A stretch of 64,000 nt of DNA, taken from positions 3,410,001 to 3,474,000 of the forward strand of contig NZ_JABBFX010000001.1 of NCBI RefSeq assembly GCF_012927085.1, read 5' to 3'. Below the pieces are notes generated by a model that was given only the letters and a program-made list of their open reading frames with translations, was not told the DNA's origin and ran no database searches. A program made the position numbers and the translations under genes. This DNA comes from Ramlibacter agri. Lineage in GTDB: Bacteria; Pseudomonadota; Gammaproteobacteria; Burkholderiales; Burkholderiaceae_C. Positions within the stretch are counted from its first letter, which is position 1, and each line of letters starts with the position of its first letter. Positions 51,604 through 59,475 of the stretch are shown in pieces.

Positions 51604-52257
51604 GTGCGTCCCTTCATCGTCGTCCTCGCCGGGGTGAACGGCGCGGGCAAGAGTTCGGTTCTCAGCATGCTGCTGCAGGACCAGGGGCTGACCTGGTTCA
51701 ACCCCGACCGGTATGCTGCGGAACTGGCACGCAAGCTGGGGATTGGCCTGGCTGAAGCGAACGGGCATGCCTGGCAGCAGGGCAGGGCGTTGCTGGAAGA
51801 GGCCATCGCGAGCGGCAGCAACCACGCGTTCGAAACGACGCTGGGCGGGCACACGATCACGCGGCTGCTGCGCGAGGCCTCGCAATCGCATGCCGTGTTC
51901 ATGCTGTACTGCGGCCTGTCGTCACCGGAACTGCATCTCGCCCGCGTGGCGCAGCGCGTCGCGCACCGCGGGCACCCCATCCCCGAGGACAAGATCCGCG
52001 AGCGGTGGACGACTTCACGGGCCAACCTGGTGACGCTCTTGCCCACGCTTGCGCGGGTCCAGGTCTTCGACAACAGCCTCACGGTGCGACCTGGCCAGGA
52101 CATCCCGGATCCCAACCTGGTGATCGAGCTCGAAGGCGGGCGCGTGACCTTCCCGGACGTTCGTTCGGCGGCTTCGCTCGCCGCGGTGCCCGAGTGGGCC
52201 CAACCGATTCTGGAGGCCGCCATCCAGCTGGCGCCGCGGCGCCGAGCCAGCCGATAA
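51604..52257 (+). CDS. zeta-toxin-like P-loop kinase
   Basis: A 217-residue P-loop protein of the zeta-toxin/PezT-like group: Walker A GVNGAGKSS (residues 10-18), FNPDRYA with an acidic residue near the predicted substrate site, FETTLGG (residues about 79-85), and HRGHPIPEDKIRERW resembling the zeta lid with its arginines. Zeta toxins phosphorylate UDP-N-acetylglucosamine and block cell-wall synthesis. GTG 51604 starts right after the antitoxin stop. Pairing of a zeta-like toxin with a Phd-type antitoxin instead of epsilon is notable. Confidence 0.82.
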   Translation: MRPFIVVLAGVNGAGKSSVLSMLLQDQGLTWFNPDRYAAELARKLGIGLAEANGHAWQQGRALLEEAIASGSNHAFETTLGGHTITRLLREASQSHAVFMLYCGLSSPELHLARVAQRVAHRGHPIPEDKIRERWTTSRANLVTLLPTLARVQVFDNSLTVRPGQDIPDPNLVIELEGGRVTFPDVRSAASLAAVPEWAQPILEAAIQLAPRRRASR

Positions 52258-52266
52258 GATGCCTCC

Positions 52267-52896
52267 ATGTTCCCCGCCGACATCCTCCTCGCCTACCTCG
52301 CCGCGGTGCTGCTGGTCGTGATCGCGCCGGGGCCGGACAACATCCTGGCCCTCAGCCGCGGCTTGAGCCAGGGCCGGACCGCCGCGGCGCTGTCCTCGCT
52401 CGGCGCCGGCCTGGGCATCCTGTGCCACTCGGTCGCCGCGACCCTGGGCCTGGCGCTCGTGCTGCAGACCTCGCCGCTGGCGTTCTGGATCGTCAAGGCG
52501 GCCGGCGCGGCCTACCTGGTGTGGCTGGGGTTCAAGGCGATCCGCTCGCGCAACCTCATTTCCTTCGTGCCGGCGCAGCAGCAGCCGTTGCGCCGCGTGT
52601 TCCTGACCGGCCTGCTGTCCAACGTGCTGAACCCGAAGCCGGGGCTGTTCGTCGTGGCCTTCATCCCGCAGTTCGTGTCCGCCGCGCGCGGCTCCGTGGC
52701 CGAACAGATGCTCGTGTACGGCGCGATCTTCGCCGTGCTGACGACGCTGATCTTCACCGTGCTCGGTTGCTTTGCCGCGCAGCTGTCGCGGGCGCTGGCC
52801 AAGCGGCCGCGCGTGGTGCTGGCCGCCAACGTCGGCGCCGGGCTCACTTTCGTGGCTGCAGGCGTGTCGATCCTGGCGCTCGACCGGCGCCGCTAG
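52267..52896 (+). CDS. LysE/RhtB-family exporter
   Basis: A 209-residue inner-membrane protein with six hydrophobic helices and the family start LLVVIAPGPDNILALSRGLSQG and NPKPGLFVVAF. Such proteins export amino acids such as lysine, threonine or homoserine, or small amines. It starts 9 bases after the toxin gene; this may be chance joining, since a motif-bearing region follows it. Substrate unknown. Confidence 0.92.
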   Translation: MFPADILLAYLAAVLLVVIAPGPDNILALSRGLSQGRTAAALSSLGAGLGILCHSVAATLGLALVLQTSPLAFWIVKAAGAAYLVWLGFKAIRSRNLISFVPAQQQPLRRVFLTGLLSNVLNPKPGLFVVAFIPQFVSAARGSVAEQMLVYGAIFAVLTTLIFTVLGCFAAQLSRALAKRPRVVLAANVGAGLTFVAAGVSILALDRRR

Positions 52897-52916
52897 CCGC
52901 TCCGCGCCAGCGGCAC

Positions 52917-52930
52917 GGAACCCAGGTCCC
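52917..52930. promoter_or_regulatory. GGGACC-type palindrome, copy 1
   Basis: GGAACCCAGGTCCC matches 12 of 14 bases of the perfect copy at 53641. It lies in the 100-base gap before the trypsin-like gene, its 3' end 66 bases from that ATG. See copies 2 and 3. Confidence 0.45.
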
Positions 52931-52996
52931 GCGCGTCGAATCGTCTGCCGCGGGCGGCGACCATCACATCGGACGGTCATCCTCATTCCCGATGCA

Positions 52997-53620
52997 ATGC
53001 GCACGGGCGGCGCCCAGGCGCTGGGGCAGGGCAGCGGCGTGATGGTCGGCCCGCGCCACCTGCTGACGGTGAGCCACGTGATCCAGTGGAACAACGACGG
53101 CACGGCCGGCTGGGTGCGCTTCACGCCTTCGTACTTCGACGGCAGCGCGCCGTTCGGCGTGGCCTGGGCCGTCATGACGTATTCGAAGTACAAGGTCGTG
53201 GGCCCGACGGTCGACTTCATCGAGGGCATGTACGACTACGTCTGCTGCGTGCTCGAGCACCCGATCGGCAACCTCACCGGCTGGATGGGGGCCAAGGGCT
53301 ACACCGACGGCTGGGACGGCGGCGCGTACTGGAGCCACATCGGCTACCCGGGCGACCTCACGGGCGGCAACCGCCCGACCTACCAGGGCGGCATCCCGCT
53401 GGACGGCTACTGGTGGGAATTCGATTCGCACGAGGCGATGTCGCACTACGCCGACGCGTGGCCCGGCCAGTCGGGTGGCCCCTTCTTCGGCTGGTGGAAC
53501 GGCGAGTCCTGGCCGAGCGTCGTCGCCACGCAGAGCTCCCAGAACTCGAGCGAGAACAACGCCAGCGGCGGCCAGGACCTGGTCGACCTCATCCTCAAGG
53601 CGCGCGCCGACCATCCCTAG
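52997..53620 (+). CDS. trypsin-like serine protease
   Basis: A 207-residue chymotrypsin-fold protease with a full triad: H27 (LLTVSHVIQW), D80 (GMYDYVCC) and S159 (PGQSGGPFFGWW). No signal peptide is seen: ATG 52997 begins only about 10 residues before the first beta strand, and the in-frame codons upstream (VILIPDA) look like normal protein but have no start. So either it begins at 52997 and is cytoplasmic, or the true N-terminus has been lost. Residues 100-150 are rich in Gly, Tyr and Trp. It may be controlled by the 14-bp palindrome 66 bases upstream. Confidence 0.82.
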   Translation: MRTGGAQALGQGSGVMVGPRHLLTVSHVIQWNNDGTAGWVRFTPSYFDGSAPFGVAWAVMTYSKYKVVGPTVDFIEGMYDYVCCVLEHPIGNLTGWMGAKGYTDGWDGGAYWSHIGYPGDLTGGNRPTYQGGIPLDGYWWEFDSHEAMSHYADAWPGQSGGPFFGWWNGESWPSVVATQSSQNSSENNASGGQDLVDLILKARADHP

Positions 53621-53636
53621 GCTTCCCCCGAAGGGT

Positions 53637-53658
53637 GCATGGGACCTAGGTCCCATGC
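53637..53658. promoter_or_regulatory. GGGACC-type palindrome, copy 2 (perfect)
   Basis: A perfect 22-bp palindrome whose core at 53641-53654 is GGGACCTAGGTCCC. Its core ends 58 bases before the SYLF-protein ATG (53712). AACAAT at 53679-53684 is a possible -10, 24 bases after the core, the spacing expected when an activator occupies about -41. The palindrome is 16 bases after the protease stop and has no T tract, so it is more likely an operator than a terminator. Confidence 0.65.
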
Positions 53659-53711
53659 GCCGGGCGGCCGCGGCGCCCAACAATCTCCTGCTCAACGATC
53701 CAGGAGATTCC

Positions 53712-54269
53712 ATGCAAAGACGCCAGGTCCTCATCACCGTCCCGTCACTGCTGCTCGCGGCCACCGCGCGCGCGGAAGCCGACAAGACCGCGAAGCAGTC
53801 GGAGATCAGGCAGAAGGCCATGCAGACGCTGCAGGACTTCTACAAGTCCGACGCCAGCCTCAAGGACGAAGTCTCCAAGGCCGCCGGCTTTGCCGTGTTC
53901 ACCACCTACGGCCTGAGCTTCGGCCTCGGCGGCGCGGGCGGCAAGGGCCTGGCGCACGACAACAAGTCGAAGAAGGACACCTTCATGAACGTGGGGCAGG
54001 CCAGCGCGGGCCTGCAGATCGGCGCCTCCGACACGCGCTACTTGTTCATCTTCCAGGACGCCAAGTCGCTGTCCGATTTCATCGAGCACGGCTGGGAAGC
54101 CTCGGCTAACGCCTCGGCGGGCGCGGGCACCGGGACCAGCGCGGCCAATGCCGGCGCGGGCGGCGGCAACGTTTCCGGCGGCAAGATGTTTGCGCTGACC
54201 AAGGCGGGCCTGCAGGCCGGCGGCGCGGTCGGCGGGCTGAAGGCTTGGAAGGACAAGGACCTCAACTGA
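53712..54269 (+). CDS. exported SYLF-domain (lipid-binding) protein
   Basis: A 185-residue protein with signal peptide MQRRQVLITVPSLLLAATARA, followed by the SYLF/Ysc84 domain: FAVFTTYGLSFGLGGAGGKG, NVGQASAGLQIGASD and LSDFIEHGWEASANASAG. The glycine-rich SYLF core binds phospholipids in eukaryotic relatives. Bacterial ones are periplasmic and often stress-linked. AGGAG lies 6 bases before ATG 53712. It is 53 bases ahead of the aldolase gene and probably shares a transcript with it, driven from the palindrome-bearing promoter. Confidence 0.88.
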   Translation: MQRRQVLITVPSLLLAATARAEADKTAKQSEIRQKAMQTLQDFYKSDASLKDEVSKAAGFAVFTTYGLSFGLGGAGGKGLAHDNKSKKDTFMNVGQASAGLQIGASDTRYLFIFQDAKSLSDFIEHGWEASANASAGAGTGTSAANAGAGGGNVSGGKMFALTKAGLQAGGAVGGLKAWKDKDLN

Positions 54270-54322
54270 GGCTCTTCGGTCCAGAATGCACCCGTGATGT
54301 CGTCCTGAGCACGGGGGCCGCC

Positions 54323-55210
54323 ATGGATCCGAAGCAGCACGAGAAGGTCAAGTCCGCCCGCGGCTTCATCGCCGCGCTCGACCAGAGCGGGGGCAGCACG
54401 CCCAAGGCGCTGAGCCTGTACGGCGTCGAGCCGGGCAGCTATGCGGGCGAGCAGCAGATGTTCGACCTGATGCATGCCATGCGCAGCCGCATCGTTGCGA
54501 GCCCGGCCTTCGGCGGCGACCGCGTGCTGGGAGCGATCCTGTTTGAGCAGACGATGGACCGCGAGATCCAGGGGCGCCCCAGTGCCGACTACCTGTGGTC
54601 GGTGAAGCAGGTCGTGCCCTTCCTCAAGGTCGACAAGGGGCTCGCCGAGGAGGCGGACGGCGTGCAACGCATGAAGCCCATGCCCGCCCTCGATGGCCTG
54701 CTGGCGCGCGCCAGGGAGAAGGGCGTCTTCGGCACCAAGATGCGTTCGGTCGTGAAGCACGCGGACGCCAAGGGCATCGCCGACGTCGCCGACCAGCAGT
54801 TCGCGGTCGGCCGGCAGATCCTGGCGGCGGGCCTCATGCCCATCATCGAACCCGAGGTCGACATCCACGCCACCGACAAGGAGGGCGCGGAGCGGCTGCT
54901 CAAGGCCGCCATCCTCGAGCGCCTCGACGCGCTGGGCCCGCAGCAGCAGGTGATGCTGAAGCTCACGCTGCCTTCGGTGGACGACTTCTACGCGGACCTC
55001 GTGCGGCACCCGCAGGTGCTGCGCGTGGTCGCCCTGTCCGGCGGCTACTCGCGCGAGGACGCAAACCGGCGGCTCGCGCGCAACCACGGCGTCATCGCGA
55101 GCTTCTCGCGCGCGCTCACCGAAGGCCTTGCGGCGCAGCAGTCCGACGCGGAGTTCGACCGCGCGCTGGACGCTTCCATCGCCGGCATCTACGCGGCGTC
55201 CGCCGCCTAG
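54323..55210 (+). CDS. class I fructose-bisphosphate aldolase
   Basis: A 295-residue class I (Schiff-base) aldolase. The N-terminus ARGFIAALDQSGGSTPKAL and the lysine segments VVPFLKVDKG and VMLKLTLPS are typical, the latter probably holding the Schiff-base lysine. It interconverts fructose-1,6-bisphosphate with dihydroxyacetone phosphate and glyceraldehyde 3-phosphate. Most relatives use a class II enzyme for core glycolysis, so this copy may serve under stress or low iron. It lies 53 bases after the SYLF gene. Confidence 0.9.
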   Translation: MDPKQHEKVKSARGFIAALDQSGGSTPKALSLYGVEPGSYAGEQQMFDLMHAMRSRIVASPAFGGDRVLGAILFEQTMDREIQGRPSADYLWSVKQVVPFLKVDKGLAEEADGVQRMKPMPALDGLLARAREKGVFGTKMRSVVKHADAKGIADVADQQFAVGRQILAAGLMPIIEPEVDIHATDKEGAERLLKAAILERLDALGPQQQVMLKLTLPSVDDFYADLVRHPQVLRVVALSGGYSREDANRRLARNHGVIASFSRALTEGLAAQQSDAEFDRALDASIAGIYAASAA

Positions 55211-55233
55211 GCCAGGCCCAGCGCAACGCCCAT

Positions 55234-55247
55234 TGGACCAAGGTCCC
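55234..55247. promoter_or_regulatory. GGGACC-type palindrome, copy 3
   Basis: TGGACCAAGGTCCC matches 12 of 14 bases of the perfect copy at 53641. It ends 65 bases before the DUF2189 gene ATG (55313); TACCAT at 55277-55282 could be the -10. It lies 23 bases after the aldolase stop. Confidence 0.5.
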
Positions 55248-55312
55248 ACGGCTGTGCTGGCGCGAGCTGGCAGGACTACCATGGCGGCACCATCGTTCCG
55301 AGGGGACAGGCC

Positions 55313-56101
55313 ATGGACCATGCGTTCGACGAATCCCATGCGATAGCAGCGCCGGCGGCGCCGCAAGTGCGGCACGTGGGCGTGGGGGCACCCATCCAGT
55401 GGCTGCGGCTCGGGGCGCAGGACCTGCAACGCAGCCTGCGGCCCAGCCTGCGGGTGGGGCTGCTGGTGGCGGCGGCCGGCTGGGTGCTGCTGCTGGCGAC
55501 CTGGGGCATCGCCTACCTGGTGCCAGCGCTGACCGGTGGCTTCCTGCTGGTCGCGCCCTTCGCCGCCATCCTGGTCTACGGCCTCACGCGCCAGCTGGAA
55601 CGCGGCGAGCCGCTCGACCCGGCCGCGGCGCGCCGGGCCTGGCGCACCAACGCCCAGTCCATCGCGCTGTTCGGCTTCATGCTGGCCGTGGTGCTGATCT
55701 TCTGGGAACGCATCGCGGCGATCATCTTCGCGGCCTTCTACCGCGGTGAGCCGCTGGCGGTGAAGAACCTGCTCACCGCGCTGGTGTTTTCGCCCGAGCA
55801 CCTGTCGCTGGTGCTGGCGCTGGGCGCCGCCGGCGCGCTGATCGCCGCCGTCGCGTTCGCGTTGAGTGTCGTCAGCGTGCCGATGCTGCTGGACCGGCCG
55901 GTGGACATCATCACCGCCGTGATTGCCAGCGTGCAAAGCTGCCTGCGCAATCCGCTGCCCATGCTGCTCTGGGCGCTGCTGATCGCGGTGATCACGTGGA
56001 TCGGGCTGCTCACCTTCATGGTGGGGCTCATCGTGGTGTTCCCGTGGCTTGCGCATGCCAGTTGGCATGCCTACCGCGCGCTGGTGGCGTTCGAGGAGTG
56101 A
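55313..56101 (+). CDS. DUF2189 family membrane protein
   Basis: A 262-residue integral membrane protein. After a polar N-terminus (HVGVGAPIQWLRLGAQDLQRSL) come about six hydrophobic helices, ending VGLIVVFPWLAHASWHAYRAL, the family signature seen in DUF2189. Function is unknown. Its stop overlaps the GTG start of the mechanosensitive channel gene, so the two are coupled. The promoter likely includes GGGACC-type copy 3. Confidence 0.9.
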   Translation: MDHAFDESHAIAAPAAPQVRHVGVGAPIQWLRLGAQDLQRSLRPSLRVGLLVAAAGWVLLLATWGIAYLVPALTGGFLLVAPFAAILVYGLTRQLERGEPLDPAAARRAWRTNAQSIALFGFMLAVVLIFWERIAAIIFAAFYRGEPLAVKNLLTALVFSPEHLSLVLALGAAGALIAAVAFALSVVSVPMLLDRPVDIITAVIASVQSCLRNPLPMLLWALLIAVITWIGLLTFMVGLIVVFPWLAHASWHAYRALVAFEE

Positions 56102-57804
56102 GGGCCGGCCGCTTCGCCCTCCTGCTGGTCCTGCTGGCCGCCCTGTCCGGGCTGGCCTGCGGCCAGGTTCCCGCCGCCGTTGCCGCCGTCGCGGCGACAC
56201 CCGCTTCCGCGCCCCCCCAGGACGAGGCGACGGTGCGCATCTACAGCCGGAAGATCGCCACCTTCCGCGCGCCCTTCCTCGGCATCCAGCCGCCCGGCCG
56301 CGCCAGCCGGGCGCAGGAGGCCATCGAAGACCTGTTGGAGGCCGGCGGCCCGGGCGTGGTGACGGTGCGCAAGGAGCCGCAGGGCAACGTGGTCCTCGTC
56401 GACGGCGCGTTCGCGCTGATCCTGACGCCCGAGGACGTGGACCCGCTGCGGCCGGACAAGCTCGATGCGACCACGCAGGCCACAGTGGCGGCGCTGTCCC
56501 GCGCGATCAACGAAACCCACGAGGCGCGCGACCAGGGCCGGCTGCTGCGCGCCGTGGGCTTCTCGCTCATCGCCACGGCCCTCTTTGCCTTCCTCGCCTG
56601 GGCCGTCGTGCGACTGCGCGGCGCCTTGTCAGCGCGCATCGGCGACCTGCTCGCGCAGGCCGCGCAGCGGGCGCGCGGCGCCGGCCAGCCGCTGTGGGAA
56701 GCCACGCGGCCGCATGCCATCGGCCAGTGGCTGGTACGCGCGGCCTCTTGGGTGCTGCTGGTGGCCCTGGCCTACGAGTGGCTGGTGTTCGTGCTGCAGC
56801 AGTTCCCGGCGACGCGCGTGTGGGGCGAGCAGCTGGGCCTGCTGGTGCTGCGCCTGCTGGAGCAGCTGGGGGGCAACATGCTGCGGGCGCTGCCGGACCT
56901 GCTGGTGGCCGCCATCATCTTCCTGCTGGCGCGCGCCCTCGTGGCGGCGGTGCGGCCGATCTTCGACCGGGCCGAGAAAGGCCAGTCCGGCCCGACCTGG
57001 CTGGACCACGACCTGGCGGCGCCCACGCGCCGGCTGGTCAGCGTCGGCATCTGGATCTTCGCCGTCGTGATGGCCTATCCCTACCTGCCCGGCTCGCAGA
57101 GCGAGGCCTTCAAGGGCATGTCGGTGCTGATCGGCCTGATGATCACGCTGGGCGGCTCCAGCCTGATCGGGCAGGCTTTCAGCGGCGTCATCCTCTTGTA
57201 CGGGCGCGTGCTTCGGGTCGGCGAATACATCCGCGTCGGCGGCAACGAAGGCACCGTCCTGTCGCTGGCCCTGTTCACCACCCGCATCCGTACCGGCATG
57301 GGCGAGGAGGTGACCCTGCCCAACTCGGTGATCCTCGCCAACGTGACGGTCAACTATTCGCGCACGGTGCAGGGCGCGGGCTTCATCGTCGACACCAGCG
57401 TGACCATCGGCTACGACACGCCCTGGCGCCAGGTCCACGCCATCCTGCTGGAAGCAGCGGGCCGCACCGAAGGCATCTGCGCCGAGCCGGCGGCGCGCGT
57501 GTTCCAGACCGCGCTGTCGGACTTCTACGTCGAGTACCGGCTGGTTTGCCAGGCCACGCCGCAGCGGCCCCTGGCGCGCGCCGAACTGATGCACCTGCTG
57601 AACGCCAACGTGCTGGACGTGTTCAACGAGCACGGCGTGCAGATCATGTCGCCGCACTACTTCAGCGATCCGGCCGGAGCCAAGGTCGTGCCGCCGGGCG
57701 ACCCCTATGCGGCGCCATCGCGCCGGCCGCCAGCTTCGTCGGCTAGCGCGGAGTCCGTTCCAACACACGCAGCTGCGGCCGCTCGCCCGCCGACTTCCCC
57801 GTGA
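56098..57804 (+). CDS. MscS-family mechanosensitive channel
   Basis: A 568-residue channel protein with a signal-like N-terminal helix, a periplasmic region of about 140 residues (residues 30-165, RIYSRKIATFRAPFLGIQP), five or more further helices and the MscS core: pore helix region GLMITLGGSSLIGQAFSG, then the beta domain VGEYIRVGGNEGTVLSLAL. It relieves osmotic pressure. GTG 56098 overlaps the DUF2189 stop by four bases. The last 62 bases overlap the convergent dioxygenase gene, and the Pro/Ala/Ser-rich C-terminal tail there is likely disordered. Confidence 0.9.
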   Translation: MRAGRFALLLVLLAALSGLACGQVPAAVAAVAATPASAPPQDEATVRIYSRKIATFRAPFLGIQPPGRASRAQEAIEDLLEAGGPGVVTVRKEPQGNVVLVDGAFALILTPEDVDPLRPDKLDATTQATVAALSRAINETHEARDQGRLLRAVGFSLIATALFAFLAWAVVRLRGALSARIGDLLAQAAQRARGAGQPLWEATRPHAIGQWLVRAASWVLLVALAYEWLVFVLQQFPATRVWGEQLGLLVLRLLEQLGGNMLRALPDLLVAAIIFLLARALVAAVRPIFDRAEKGQSGPTWLDHDLAAPTRRLVSVGIWIFAVVMAYPYLPGSQSEAFKGMSVLIGLMITLGGSSLIGQAFSGVILLYGRVLRVGEYIRVGGNEGTVLSLALFTTRIRTGMGEEVTLPNSVILANVTVNYSRTVQGAGFIVDTSVTIGYDTPWRQVHAILLEAAGRTEGICAEPAARVFQTALSDFYVEYRLVCQATPQRPLARAELMHLLNANVLDVFNEHGVQIMSPHYFSDPAGAKVVPPGDPYAAPSRRPPASSASAESVPTHAAAAARPPTSP

Positions 57805-58690
57805 TGGGCGGGCGCGGCAGCCGCGCCTCGCCCGGTTCGACCACGAAGTGGTGGTCCAGCGAATACCAGGAGCCCTCCACGTCGGCATCGGGCGCCGGCT
57901 CGCCGTCATGCAGCACGTACTGGCCGACCAGCGCCCGGGTGACGCCGAACTGGGCGTCGGTCTCCAGGTTGGGGTCGTCGCTGGAATAGACCTGCGAGAA
58001 CTGCGTCTTGTAGCCCGGCTTGTGGATCATGAAATGCACGTGCGCGGGCCGCATGTTGTGGCGGCCCTGGGTGCGCAGCAGGGCGCCGGCCACGCCGTCG
58101 GCGGGAATCGGGTAGCCCTTGGGCTTGACGCTGCGAAAGGCGATGCGGCCCGCGGCGTCGGTGGTGAACTTGCCGCGCAGGTTCATGTCGGCCTGGCCGG
58201 GGTCCTGGTTCTCGTAGAAGCCTTCCGGCGAGGCCTGCCAGACATCCACCTCCGCATCGGCCACCGGCCGGCCATCGCGGTCGCGCACCCAGGCGTTCAC
58301 GAACAGGGGCAGGCCCGGCGTGGGCGAGCGCACGATGGAGCCGCCATGGGCGGTCCGGGGCGACTCCATGCGCCAGAAGGGGCCCATCAGGTTGGCCGTG
58401 GTCTCGGTCTGGCCGCCGTCGCCGTTGTTCAGGAGGCAGACCAGCGCGGAGACGCCCAGCGAGCCGGCCGTGAGCACCACCTCGTTGTGGGAGCCGGTGG
58501 TGAGCTGGCCCAGCTTCGCGATCCAGCCGCAGGCCAGCTGGAATTCCGCTTCGCTCAGGCGCGCCTCGCGCACGAAGGCGTGCAGGTGGCGCACGGCGGC
58601 GCCCATGATTTCGCGGAAGCGCGGATCGGGCGCGCCCGCCAGTTCCGCCAGCACCGCTTCGGTCAGTTCGCGCTCGTTCCCGATGATCAT
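57743..58690 (-). CDS. intradiol ring-cleavage dioxygenase
   Basis: A 315-residue Fe(III) dioxygenase that cleaves catechol-type rings between the hydroxyls. All four iron ligands are visible: Y159 (GFYENQD), Y193 (KGYPIPADG), H217 and H219 (RPAHVHF). The N-terminal helical domain of about 100 residues is that of catechol/hydroxyquinol 1,2-dioxygenases. No muconate-pathway genes are adjacent, so the natural ring is unknown. Its 3' end overlaps the MscS gene by 62 bases in antisense. Confidence 0.92.
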   Translation of the reverse strand: MIIGNERELTEAVLAELAGAPDPRFREIMGAAVRHLHAFVREARLSEAEFQLACGWIAKLGQLTTGSHNEVVLTAGSLGVSALVCLLNNGDGGQTETTANLMGPFWRMESPRTAHGGSIVRSPTPGLPLFVNAWVRDRDGRPVADAEVDVWQASPEGFYENQDPGQADMNLRGKFTTDAAGRIAFRSVKPKGYPIPADGVAGALLRTQGRHNMRPAHVHFMIHKPGYKTQFSQVYSSDDPNLETDAQFGVTRALVGQYVLHDGEPAPDADVEGSWYSLDHHFVVEPGEARLPRPPITGKSAGERPQLRVLERTPR

Positions 58691-58709
58691 CCGGGCATCG
58701 TAGCGGCTT

Positions 58710-59264
58710 CTAGTACTCCAGCGCGAGGTGCAGCACGTTGGCGCCCTTGGGTTCGGCCTTGGGGATGAACATCACGCGCAGGTGGTCGAGGAAGCAGACG
58801 CTCGGGATGGCCATGGGGAGCAGGGGGCCCTGGTGGTAGCCGGTGATGCCGCCGATTGTCAGCGCGGGGCCGCAGGCGGAATTCGTCAGGGTCCAGCCGC
58901 CGTACGTGCTCAGGTGGCGCTCGCTGTTGAAATAGAAGCCCGCCGTCGCGCCGTTCTCGAAGCGGAGGTTCATGCCGAGGTTGACGTTGTTGTACTTGGG
59001 GCTGGTGGGCGTGCGGCGGTCCGGCCAGTGGTGCGAGCCCACGTGCACGCCGAAGCGCGGCGCGCGGAAGCTGGCCAGCAGCTCGGTCCAGGAGGCGAAG
59101 CCGGCGCTGGCCGGGCCCTGGGCCTCGGGCGGGGCCGGCGTGGGTTCGGCCGCGGCGAGCATGTCGAACGGCGCGTCGTCCGGACGGGACTCCATGGCCT
59201 GGACGCCGAGGGCGAGCAGGGACGTGGCGAGCGCGGCGAGTGCGCAGAAAGCGAGGCGGGGCAT
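58710..59264 (-). CDS. exported protein, possible small outer-membrane beta-barrel
   Basis: A 184-residue product with a signal peptide (MPRLAFCALAALATSLLALGVQA). A Pro/Ala-rich segment follows, then NNVNLGMNLRFENGATAGFY and GGITGYHQG, and a terminal LALEY whose final aromatic residue suits insertion into the outer membrane. No family was recognised with confidence. ATG 59264 is preferred; an upstream frame to 59408 lacks signal features. GGAGA lies 6-7 bases before it. It lies 19 bases downstream of the dioxygenase start on the same strand and so may be separate. Confidence 0.7.
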   Translation of the reverse strand: MPRLAFCALAALATSLLALGVQAMESRPDDAPFDMLAAAEPTPAPPEAQGPASAGFASWTELLASFRAPRFGVHVGSHHWPDRRTPTSPKYNNVNLGMNLRFENGATAGFYFNSERHLSTYGGWTLTNSACGPALTIGGITGYHQGPLLPMAIPSVCFLDHLRVMFIPKAEPKGANVLHLALEY

Positions 59265-59421
59265 GTCGGTGTTCTCCAGGCGGGCCGGGGCCCGCATGCC
59301 CGCTTCTTCGGCAGCGGCGCCCGTGCTGGAGTCATCCAAGTGCCGCTGCGCAGTAGCGCCTTTTGCTGCATGCTTCCCATGCGTAGGGAAAACCTGTGCC
59401 GTACGCAACCGTACGGTTCAC

Positions 59422-59444
59422 TAGAATCTGCTGCACTGCGCAAA
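59422..59444 (+). promoter_or_regulatory. phaR promoter with TGC-rich possible PhaR site
   Basis: TAGAAT (59422-59427) is a good -10, followed at 59428-59444 by CTGCTGCACTGCGCAAA. PhaR proteins of storage-granule systems bind TGC-rich motifs of similar look and often repress their own genes, so a site just after the -10 would suit autoregulation. CCGTACG also occurs twice at about 59399 and 59409. The rest of the 211-base gap has no gene. Confidence 0.35.
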
Positions 59445-59475
59445 TCGCGCGCGCCGATCCAGCGAGGAGTTGCCC

